From Mesotaenium endlicherianum (Eukaryota; Streptophyta; Zygnematophyceae; Zygnematales; Mesotaeniaceae): a stretch of 31,115 nucleotides of DNA. The stretch lies in NCBI GenBank assembly GCA_009602735.1, contig WELA01001240.1, positions 25,005 through 56,119 of the forward strand. Reading direction: 5' to 3'. The notes under the pieces were generated by a model that was not told the origin of the DNA, searched no databases, and worked only from the letters and a program-made list of their open reading frames with translations. This document shows positions 10,303 through 18,515 of this stretch, one piece after another; the first letter of the stretch is position 1, and the number at the start of each line of letters is the position of its first letter. The translations under genes and the position numbers were made by a program.

Positions 10303-10420
10303 CTTACATGTGTAGCACCTGACTTGGCGCCTTTGACTAGTCCTCTTCACATGTGTGGCATCTGACTTGAAACTGTTGACTAGTTTGCTCCACATGTGTA
10401 AGACCTGACTTGACGCGCCG
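10303..10420 (+). repeat. Three imperfect ~45-bp tandem units in element A 3' UTR
   Basis: ACATGTGT followed by a CTGACTTG core occurs three times in tandem. The first two units also share a TTGACTAGT segment, and the third is cut off after TGACTTGACG. The copies are diverged, so this is older than the gag duplication. No role can be read from the sequence. Confidence 0.75.
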
Positions 10421-10437
10421 AGACGTCGCTTTTTCTA

Positions 10438-10449
10438 TCGGGGGGGTGA
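10438..10449 (+). promoter_or_regulatory. Polypurine tract of element A
   Basis: TCGGGGGGGTGA sits directly against the 3' LTR start. A G-run at this spot is the expected primer for plus-strand synthesis. Confidence 0.85.
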
Positions 10450-10952
10450 TGTAGTGATTTGAGTTATTATATATTAGTTTGCATATATTTTAATGTTTTC
10501 AAATATATTTGGAGTAGTATTGTGTGGAGTCAAGTGTGAATAGGTACTCTAGTAACTTGGTTCATGTCCTTTGAACCTTCCAAGGCATTTTCGAAGTTAG
10601 AGGAAAGACCTAGAAGAACTCCATGTGGCAAAAGTCAAATGTGCCATTTTTAGGTCAAAAGGACATGTGTACATTATTCTAGAAAGAGGTGGCAAGTTTT
10701 GGGATGTGTTGGGTGCCAACACATCAACATACACCTTCCTAGAAATTACTTATGTAGCAAGTATATAAACAAGAGCTAGAACATAGAAAGACATTCGAGA
10801 ATCACTCTTGTACTTGCCAAAATCCAGAAATATATTAACTTTCAAGAAGCCATCTCTCTTTCAAGAAGCTACCACTAGTGTTCAAAGATCCTTGTCTTGA
10901 ATAGATAAAGTATTCTGTTTTACTAAGTACTTTCTCTATCTGTTTCACTACA
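10450..10952 (+). repeat. 3' LTR of element A
   Basis: This LTR has the same 503-bp length and termini as the 5' LTR. By eye the two copies differ at about eight sites spread over the LTR, roughly 1.6 percent, with no indels. It is followed by CCCAT (10953-10957), the right copy of the target duplication. Confidence 0.95.
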
Positions 10953-11628
10953 CCCATGCTGCAATGTGAGGTGGCAGCACTATCTTACCCTGCAAATCTA
11001 TCAAGAAATTGTCTTCCTCAGCTCTGTCATTTTGCTGGTCCTTCATGGTGATAGTCATCCAGCGCCACTCAGTGGGCTGTAGAAAGAAAGCAGGATCCGT
11101 TCTCGTCAAAGTAGAGGGGTACCAGTGACCTGAGAAATCCAGCTGGCTGGTCTCTCTTGCCAAGATCTCTCAGCTTCTTCTCTTCACCTCGTTATACATG
11201 GCCTTGAACCGGTTGAGGGAAGCTGTCTGTATGCATAGGGATCAACCTGATGACCCTGTTTGTGCCCCAGATCCTAGGTATTGGCATTGTTTTAGATTCA
11301 CCTATCTGGGCCAATGCTTTGGCCTCCCGGATCGTATACTCCACCATCCCGGCATAGTCATGGTACAGTGAAAGCCCTGTGTGACTTCTATGTACTTGTC
11401 AAAACCCTGGTCTGTCTCCCCTTCAGATGCAGTATGTCCCTCTGTGATTCACTTCGGTTCCTCTGAGCGTACTTGAAGGCCTCCTTTAAAAGATCAAAGC
11501 CCTTGCCCATCACCGTGTAGCGGCAGCTTTTGATTCTCCACTGTCCTCCTCAGCCTGCTGCTTTTGCCTCTCCTCAGCCAACCTTTGTTCCTCCGCCTTC
11601 TTGGCTTCCTCTGTGTAACGATCCGAGC
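10953..11628 (-). pseudogene. Family-B ORF3, 5' half of copy B3
   Basis: On the minus strand this encodes, in order, an E/K/Q-rich coiled-coil part (EEAKKAEEQRLAEERQKQ), a YTVMGKG segment, a region matching B2 around DYAxMVEYT(I/V)(R/K)EAKAL, then HWYPSTLTRTDPAFFLQPTE and LPPHIAAW. The 20-residue HWYP block is identical to B2 at 14 positions. Several frame changes break the stretch between about 11165 and 11520. Only the last part (10953-11163) is cleanly open. The N-terminus and leader are missing because element C abuts at 11629. Function is unknown; it is the same protein as at 25390-26866. Confidence 0.75.
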
Positions 11629-11963
11629 TATTTTAGGCGTATTTGGGACGTTTTCCCAATTACCTAAAGTACGTTATACTATTTATCATATTATTTGATA
11701 AATGATTGCATCATATTCAATTATTCGCCACACGTGTGTGCCGATTAATTCCTGGTCGATTGGCGAAACGACCGAGATACTATTGCAAAAAGCGTCGTAA
11801 CGTAACTCGACTACTTCGCAAAAGTACGACATAATTATTCATAAAGTTACTTTGATTAATTATGAGATGATAACTTATTAAAACATTGATTGATTAAGTT
11901 GATTTGATTGTCATTATTTCAACAATGCACAATCACAGATTTCGAATTTACGACCAGTCGTTA

Positions 11964-12004
11964 ATACGAACAAACCGTCGAATCAAGATACGAACAAACC
12001 GTCG
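11964..12004. repeat. Tandem repeat, 24-bp period
   Basis: ATACGAACAAACCGTCG occurs at 11964-11980 and again at 11988-12004, separated by AATCAAG. The copies are identical over these 17 bases. Confidence 0.85.
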
Positions 12005-12040
12005 TAAAGACAAACGAAACGAAATATGCAAAGTCGCTTT

Positions 12041-12110
12041 GCATCGACGCGGATTCGAACCCGCGACTTGTCGTTTGAAACGTTCACACCTAAACCAATT
12101 GGCCAAGTAG
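12041..12110 (-). other. Degenerate tRNA-like segment (A and B boxes)
   Basis: The minus strand has a perfect B box, GGTTCGAATCC, inside a TPsiC arm with paired CGCG stems. About 35 bases earlier comes TTGGCCAATTGGTTTAGG, resembling the A box and D arm of Ser/Leu-type tRNAs. The ~70-nt length is right. The acceptor ends do not pair and no 5-bp anticodon stem with a 7-nt loop forms around TTTCAAA. It is better called a tRNA relic or a SINE-like promoter than a working tRNA gene. Confidence 0.6.
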
Positions 12111-12189
12111 TTATTCGTAACTGCTGGTTCATGACGTAATCATTTGGACGTGACTCTGCGAACAGTCGCGACAAAAAGTCGCGAGAACG

Positions 12190-12266
12190 CGAAACGCCCG
12201 TTTGGCGCGAACCGGTTTTTTGAAAACCATTGAAAAGTCTCCAAACCGCCAAACGGCGCGTTTCGA
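12190..12266. repeat. Nested inverted repeats in the element C LTR
   Basis: GAAACGCCCGTTTGGCGCG (12191-12209) is nearly the reverse complement of CGCCAAACGGCGCGTTTCG (12247-12265). Inside the loop, GGTTTT and AAAACC form a second small hairpin (about 12214-12228). This could fold in RNA on either strand; no role is evident. Confidence 0.7.
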
Positions 12267-12476
12267 GCATTCGGCCGAATGGGACACGTCCCTTCGACCG
12301 TTTTCGTTGAACATGAACCAGTGCCCTAGGTGGTGACTCGAAGCACTCCAGTGCCTCATGTTGTGCAGGTATAAATACCTGTAGAGTCATTGTGAGTGCA
12401 ACTCTCACAAGCATACATTCTACGTTAGTTAACATTTTTGCTCTTTAGAGTATTCGTCGATTTGCACAATTATACA

Positions 12477-12492
12477 GATTTTCCTTCCACTT
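12477..12492 (-). promoter_or_regulatory. Candidate polypurine tract of element C
   Basis: The minus strand reads AAGTGGAAGGAAAATC directly before the proposed LTR start TGTATAATTG. A purine run at this position supports a minus-strand element, but no second copy confirms it. Confidence 0.45.
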
Positions 12493-12809
12493 GAATGAAA
12501 TATTCCTTGAATACCGAGGAAAGATCCTCTCAAAAAGCAGAAACGTAACAGGCCGTGCCGGGCTGCGTGCGCACGCCACGTGGAAGGACGTGTGCGCAGC
12601 TGGCGTGCGCAGCTGCTGCTCTGGTTGCCGAGCTGCGATCTTGTAGATGGCTGCCCAGCAAGCCTCGTGCCGCCGTGTGCGGTGTGAGCGGACGCGTAGG
12701 AGCGCGAGTGTGCGCGTGGCTACCGACAGGAGCGATTTGGCCTGCCGGACACGCGGCAAATGTCGGCGCCTGCTGGACCCTGCTGCTTGCAGCAGCCAAC
12801 AGGGGGCGA
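12493..12809 (-). other. GC-rich stretch after the element C gag, no supported gene
   Basis: The sequence changes here from AT-rich to strongly GC-rich, with recurrent TGCGCAGCTG-like words. Frames are open on both strands, but they look like compositional artefacts: Ala/Arg/Cys-rich, with no protease or reverse transcriptase motif. Confidence 0.5.
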
Positions 12810-14723
12810 TCATCCTGGCGTTGCCGGCTGGTGCGCAGATCTGCGCACGGGCTGGAGACGCGTACGGCGAGGGGCGCTGCAGCCGTGTGTGCTGCAAACG
12901 TGCCACTCAACTGGCGAGCGCGCCCAGTTGCGACAGCTGTCGATGAGCAGACTGCCGGCAGTACCGCTGGCGTCAGCAGATCGGCACGAGCCAGAGGGGC
13001 TGCTGGAGCCTGCAGCAATGCTGGCGTGTGTGCCGGACCGTGGAGGGGCGCGTCGGGCAACGTCTGTGACGCAGGGTGGCGAGGCCGTGTGAGCTTGCAG
13101 CCTGCCACCTGGCAGATTGACAGGACGAGGGGAGCGGCTGCTGACGGATATCGGCGCAATGTGCGCAGGTCTGGCCGGTCCGTCTGCACAAACGTCTGTG
13201 GCGCTGGTCGCCGTAGCTCTGTCGAGGAGCGAGCACGTGCGAGGCTGCAACGCTGCTGTAGCGCCAGGTGCCAGCCTCTGGGGCTGCCACGTGTCAGCAT
13301 TGTGACTGTGCGCAGGAGCTGCGCAGACGCCAACTGCCGAAGCTATAGCGTCGGACGGCGGAACGCGGGCGAAGAGGGCTCCGCATGCGTCATAACTGTT
13401 GGCGGCGACGAGACCACGGAGTCTAGCAATCTCCGCATTGGCCTCCACGAGGGCGTCAGTGACGTTGTCGAAACTGTAGTAATCAACTCCGCAAGTCAGT
13501 GCGGCGTCCATCGTGGCCGTGGCTGCCGTCATTGAGGAGCGTCCACCTGTGCGAGGGTTACACATGCCCCGAAGTCCTGCTGCGGGCGCAGGGCCGTCAC
13601 GAGCGCGTCCGTTCTCGACGTCGCGCTTCTTCTGCAGGCATACAATCTGCAGGTGGCCGGCCTTGCCACAGTAGGTACAGTCACCGGGCTTGCCATTCTG
13701 CGCAATAGTGCAATTTTGGCGAGAGTAGCCCGTCTTCTCGCAAGACCAACAGGGGTCGCTCGTCGTGGCGGCCATGGAAATGCGGCCACGCGGAGCCCCG
13801 CGCTGCTGGGTCTGCTGGGACAGCTGAGAGCGCTAGGGCTGCTGCTGCTGCTGGGGCTGGCGAGCCGGAGCTGGGCGCATTGTCGTGGATGGCAGTATCG
13901 AAGACTCCTGGCGTACGCCCGTGGATGCGAGGCCTACATGGTCGTTGATGTTGCTCCGTGCGGCGGCCAAGCTCTGCTTCTCGACTGAGAGGTAAGCGTC
14001 CTCTAGCAAGTACTCGGAGCCGATGTGGTAGATGAGAGGAGCCATGGCTTCCTCCCTCAAACGTGGCTCTACGGCGCGCAAGAAGATCTCCGCTGCCTCT
14101 CGGTCATTGACGGTGCCAACGTCTCGGCGAAGGTGCGTCAAGTGGCGGTACATCGTGCGGATCGTCTCGTTCTTGCGGCGGAAGAAGTGGTGCAACTCGT
14201 ACACCTTCTCTTCGGTCGCGGCCTGGAACTCCTTCCTAAGGACGTCCCAGAAGGCCTTGACCGGATCAGCGAGGGGGGTCTCTACTGGGGGTTCCCCCAC
14301 AGGCTCTGTGCGTGCGTGGATCTCGTCACCCTTCTCACGGAATGTGTCACGGGCCTTGTGGAGGAGATAGCGTATGAGCGTTTAGAACACGTCACGCTTA
14401 GTGAGCGCGGGCGTCTTAAGCCTTGCGGTCACAAACTCAGCCTCGAAGTCTGAGATTGTGTCGTCCAGATCACAAGTTCCAGGTCTGCCGCTGAAGCGGA
14501 AGAGGGAGGACCTGTTAGCCTTGACCTCGCGGTCACCTGCCATGGGATACCAGGATTCTTGGTGAGCCCACTGGGAAGACGGCTCAGGGACAATCACAGG
14601 AAGCACGAGTGCCGGTTGCTCCCCTTCAGAAGCTTCAGTGACAGTACTAAGATCGGAGTTTGAGTCTTCTCCACTAACCCCTTTGTAGTAAGGCTGGTAA
14701 GCACGCCCACTACGGGTAGGCAT
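12810..14723 (-). pseudogene. Gag of element C with two nonsense codons
   Basis: One minus-strand frame of 638 codons runs from an ATG at 14723 and is broken only by TAA (14382-14384) and TAG (13833-13835). The first ~110 residues are an acidic N-terminal region starting MPTRSGRAYQPYYKG. A Gag-like helical region follows (AFWDVLRKEFQAATEEKVYE, later RREVGTV-like and EIFLRAVEPRLREEA blocks), then a Gln-rich stretch. Two zinc knuckles come next: CWSCEKTGYSRQNC, where Tyr replaces the usual His, and canonical CTYCGKAGHLQIVC. A short predicted coiled coil (LVEANAEIARLRGLVAA) follows, then a ~240-residue Ala/Arg/Ser-rich tail that may not be constrained. No protease, RT or integrase follows. It would bind and package RNA. 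Ty3/gypsy Gag is most likely; the clade is unknown. Confidence 0.7.
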
Positions 14724-15750
14724 ACGCTGAAGATTCTAATTGCGTGCAGGCAAAGAGAGATCTTTTTAGAAGTAAGGAGTGTGAACTCTCCAAAGTGAGC
14801 ACCTCAAGACTGTAATCTGGTAAAAAACAACTAAAGAAGTCTGACCCAAAAAATCACTAGAAGCACATCATGATCTTCAAGAGTAGTCCTATGGCAGAGG
14901 GTATAAGCTTTGACTTTGCTCACCACTTGTGAAGTTCTTCTAGTGACTGGAAGCCAGCAAGGCTTGCTCTTCACAAGAGAGAGACTAAGTGGTCCTGAAA
15001 ACACAAGAGATAAAAGTGTAAGCTTTACTGATAATCTCTGTGACTTACAACTGGCATAATGGGACTTCTAAAAAGATGTTCCTCTAGGGACAACTCTAGT
15101 ACTTATACTCTTGGAAACTCAACGTCGTATGCGGCGGATCCAATGCATGTAGTCATTCTAAGAGGTTCTCTTATGTCCACTAATGTGTACGAGGCATGTA
15201 CTAGCACTCCTATAGGCTAAGCATAACTCAAAGCAATCAAAGCAAAGCACGTAAACTATGCTAAGTGTCTCTCATTGGTGGAGCTTACCTTGGGTGGTCC
15301 TACCTAGATAGCGCCTCAAAAGTGAATCTGGAACTTGAGGAAGCTTCCTCTAGGGGTAGGTGATGCAGTCACCAAGTTATAGCCTCAATGATGCACTTAT
15401 ACTATGGAAATGCAAGACTTATGTAGTCTATAGGGCTCGCGGATTTGTGCACACAAAGCTAGGGGTCCTTGGAGTCACGAATAGTCAACATTGTCACCTT
15501 TGGGTGCATTGAGTCACAAGTTGGCCATTTGGTGTGATTCCGCTAGGTGCCGAAAGGGGTGCGGACTAGATCGCGTCTATCTCGCTCGACAATTAACCAA
15601 ATGACGCAAAATCGGTGCCATTTGGAAGATGCTTCGACGCGCTACACTTTAGTGACTTGGAAATCTAGAGGAGGTCAACATATGGATGCGTAAACTCAAT
15701 GCAAAGTTGGTCTTCCTAGGGTGATGGTTCACACACGTAGAGCTTGGTTT
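14724..15750. other. ~1 kb without a supported gene, upstream of the element C gag
   Basis: No coding sequence or match to another part of the window is visible. Relative to the minus-strand gag this is where a leader, primer site and 5' LTR would be expected. Yet the 11629-12476 LTR sequence does not recur here and I found no convincing tRNA-complementary TGG site. The boundary with B1 at about 15750 is set only by where similarity to the B2 reverse transcriptase starts. Confidence 0.5.
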
Positions 15751-16435
15751 TGTACGTCAACCTCGACATAATAAATCATGACATCTCGAAAGATGAAGCT
15801 CAGCATGCTGAACACTTAAAGACAGTCATGGACACTTTGAGAAGAAATCAGTTATATGCTAAAATGAGCAAGTGTGATTTTTAAAGGATAATATTGAATT
15901 TTTAGGCCACGTTGTCAATAAAGAAGGCATCAGTGTGGATCTTAGCAACGTCCAAACCATAAGGGACTGGCCAGTACCACAATCTGTCTCTAAAGTTAGG
16001 TCCTTCCTTGGGTTGGCTAACTACTATAGGAGATTTATTGAGAATTATTCTACAAAGGCCAATAAACTGACTGACCTTACTAAGAAGGACATAGGGTACG
16101 TGTGGGGGAAAGAGCAGCAAGCTGCCTTCTAGACCCTTAAAGATGCTCTCTATTCTGCCCCAGTCTTAGCTGTGTATGACCCCAGCAAACCTGTGCAGGT
16201 GGTCACAGATGAATCTGACTTTGCCATGGATGCTATTTTATTGCAGCCTGCTGACAAAACCACAAAGGATGGTAAGGTGAAGCAGGATTGGCACCCTGTG
16301 TTGTATGAATCTATGAAATTCAACCCAGCTGAAATTGATTCAGTGCATGATAAAGAGCTCCTTGCTATCATTCATGTGCTCAAACAGTGGGGAGCATACT
16401 TACATGGTAAAGCTCTTAACACTAGGTATCCCATC

Positions 16436-16468
16436 GGACCATATATGGTCCTCGGACCATATATGGTC
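16436..16468. repeat. Two subterminal palindromes at the left end of PB2
   Basis: GGACCATATATGGTCC (16436-16451) is a perfect 16-bp palindrome, and GGACCATATATGGTC repeats it at 16454-16468. They begin 16 bases inside the element end. The 18-bp spacing puts them nearly two helical turns apart. They are candidate transposase-binding sites by analogy with other DNA transposons. Confidence 0.85.
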
Positions 16469-16706
16469 TAGCTAACCCCCATTTTTCAGCGCTGACCTCC
16501 AGGGTGCTATAGTTGACCAACTGGTACAAATTATGGCTCAAACGAACCGTACAGACTTGAACCTTAGGCGAAAAAATGCAAAATGGTCTTCCGATCATTA
16601 ACGACAAAGTTAGAGTGAAAAGAAGGAGGTTCAAAGTTCAGGTTCACAACAAAATTTCAAGTGAAAAGTCTGTCATACCCGAGGTCACTAAAGAGCTCGT
16701 AGAGCC

Positions 16707-17837
16707 ATGGCTTCTTCTTCAAATGCGCCAAAAATAGTTGTGGGTGGTAAATTACTCATCCCTGCCACCTTCTGGGGAGATGCATGGGCGAAAATGACAT
16801 TTGGACAGTATTACATAGAATTTTTCTTAGTCGGAATTGTGAGAAAAGAGGTTGTGAGGACTAAAAAGGAAAACTCATGGCTCATAGAAGTGTTGTATGA
16901 CAAAGAAAAGAAGCAATGGGAGGCATGGCAGGTCAGGCAGTACCTATCTACAGTGCCTGAAGAGTCCTGGTTTTATTTCGAGCCGCATGTAGTTCGTTTT
17001 GGCTTGGTTTCCTCAGGGGCCTCTTTGCTTTCAAATTCGAGGGAGAATGAGGGTCACAGTCTAATTTCGTCCTCCCAAGATCCAAATGATGACTCACAGC
17101 CAAGGTCTAGTGATGGTGAGGAGGATAAGGAGGATGAGGAGGAAGAGGAGGAGGAGGATATTATGAGGAAGAGGGGCAGGCTTGACACCGGAAGAGGCAA
17201 GCAGCTGATGCTCATTGTTCCTATTGTTAAAAATGAGAAAAGGGAGAGGAGGAGAAGGGCAACTGCTCCACAACCATGATTTCTCCTTAACCATAACTTC
17301 TCCAAACATTGTGGTGCACTACAAAGCACACAAAGACGCTGTTGATCAATTTTACAAGCTCTGTGTGGAAGATAAGTTCTTTGTTGAGACTTCTGCTGTG
17401 AGCTTAAAGTGGTGGCACAAACTATATTGGGATCTATTTGATGCTGCCCTGGCCGATGCCTACATCCTCTACAACCTGGCCCATCCTGAGAGTGACAAGT
17501 ATCCTTCATGTTAGATGTTGTAGCGGAGATGACAGACTTCCATGATCCACATAAGGGAAGGCGCTTTCGTTGGAGTGCGGGGCGGGCTGGGATTGACAGG
17601 TTCCTAGGGAGACACTTCCCTGAGCACCTTCCAGGAGGCTCTAGACCAGGATGTGTAGTGTGCAGGAGCAAGTTGTATGACCTAGGCCATGAGAAGAGTA
17701 AGGTGAGGCCTAGCTATTGGTGCGCAACGTGTGGAGTAGCGCTTTGCCCCGCGCCTTGCTTTGAGGAGTACCATACCAACAGGCACATAGCACATGTAGA
17801 TAGTGGCCTCTACAAGCTGAGTAGCAGTAAGAAGTAG
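16707..17837 (+). pseudogene. piggyBac-like transposase missing its catalytic middle
   Basis: The ATG at 16707 opens an N-terminal domain aligned with that of PB1: a WAK..F..Y motif, a G.V.K.VV..KKE stretch and a V.YDK motif. An acidic Glu-rich linker and a basic KNEKRERRRR segment follow, ending at a stop at 17277. In another frame the sequence resumes at SPNIVVHYKAHKDAVDQF, equivalent to the third catalytic Asp region of PB1. A 1-bp shift near 17508 moves it again into LDVVAEMTDFHD. The Cys/His domain (about 17650-17775: CVVC, CATC, CF..YHT) is kept. The regions with the first two catalytic Asps are deleted. It cannot cut DNA. If the frames were still joined, such a protein could bind without cutting, but two frame breaks argue against that here. 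Confidence 0.88.
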
Positions 17838-18515
17838 GACTGTAGAGCAGAGGAACTGCAACAGAAACATATATGAAAGACATTGTGCTCCATAAACAGT
17901 TCAGCTTCATGTGTGCAAAGCTGTCGATTCTGCGATATTTTGCAACTAATAATTCATTTTTAAACATTTTAATTCATTATTTTATTTATGAATATTTTTT
18001 TATAAGTTAAGTAAGACCTTACTTTCAAGCTCCGCTTTTCAAATTACTATTTGCATGTGTAAAGAATAAATTATGAATTATTAACTGTGATGCTTTGGTG
18101 CATGAGGCACTAAAAAGTACGAAAAATACCCGGACCCCATATGGTCCACTAAGTACAGAGTGTGCCTCTACAAAGCTACTGATTAGATTGAAGTGAAATC
18201 TGTTTCATATGATAGGTAAGATACATGCCTACCCCAAATTAAATCAACAACTACTTGTTCAAATCCAAATTCATAGTGTGTGAAGGTGAAGTTGGCCCTA
18301 TTTGCTCGTTTTTTGTTACCGTACACACCTTGTACGGAAAGTACACCTTACCTTTTCGAAAATTTCGGGCCACATGGCCAGTGCAATACTTTGTGATGTA
18401 AGCTCTCTAATGGTCTATCACACATAGTCATAGCTTCAGTGGTTATTTCAATATAGTGTGACTTAGGGGGTGCATTATTGGACCATATATGGTCTTTTCC
18501 TTGGGAGACCTAGTG
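17838..18515 (+). other. AT-rich 3' non-coding part of PB2
   Basis: There is no coding sequence. It is AT-rich up to about 18110. It then carries GGACCCCATATGGTCC (18132-18147), a variant of the subterminal palindrome, and a full GGACCATATATGGTC at 18480-18494, 21 bp from the right end. Confidence 0.75.
18480..18494. repeat. Subterminal palindrome at the right end of PB2
   Basis: GGACCATATATGGTC is identical to the left-end copy at 16454-16468. It sits at a similar distance from the terminus, which supports a role for the pair in end recognition. Confidence 0.85.

Larger units (their letters stand above)
9681..10449 (+). other. 3' untranslated region of element A
   Basis: These ~770 bp lie between the pol stop and the 3' LTR, with no supported coding sequence. 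The first part holds degenerate copies of an AGTTTGC..AATTTGGAG motif (near 9813-9830, 9992-10009 and 10037-10058). The last part holds three imperfect tandem units. It ends at the polypurine tract. Confidence 0.75.
4273..10952 (+). mobile_element. Complete Ty3/gypsy chromovirus, element A
   Basis: The 6680-bp element carries, in order, a 503-bp LTR, primer-binding site, gag, pol with protease, reverse transcriptase, RNase H, integrase and chromodomain, a ~770-bp 3' untranslated region, a G-rich polypurine tract and a second 503-bp LTR. It is flanked by CCCAT duplications. All enzyme motifs look intact and neither reading frame is broken. The LTRs differ at about eight positions by eye, so this is the youngest datable insertion in the window. 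It sits inside ORF3 of the minus-strand element B3. Clade within chromoviruses cannot be assigned without a tree. Confidence 0.96.
11629..12476 (-). repeat. LTR-like end of element C
   Basis: This ~848-bp stretch starts TGTAACGATCC and ends AATTATACA, giving TGTA/TACA termini. It abuts the broken B3 ORF3 at one side. On the minus strand its start follows a purine tract (12477-12492). Gag on the same strand lies upstream, so I read it as the 3' LTR of a minus-strand element. No second copy or target duplication is visible in the window, so both the ends and the LTR status are inferred. It holds a tRNA-like segment, a 24-bp tandem repeat and nested hairpins. Confidence 0.5.

Noticed and set aside
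12041..12110. Functional tRNA gene on the minus strand
   Set aside because: The B box is perfect, but acceptor arms do not pair and no normal anticodon stem-loop forms, so only a tRNA-like relic is claimed.
12555..13535. Plus-strand open frame of 326 codons opposite the element C gag
   Set aside because: It is Ala/Arg/Cys/Gly-rich with no domain. The minus strand has Gag zinc knuckles and a long continuous frame, so this is a by-product of high GC content.
14811..15750. 5' LTR of element C
   Set aside because: TGTAATCTGG at 14811 looks like an LTR edge, but the sequence does not match the LTR at 11629-12476 and no primer-binding site adjoins it.
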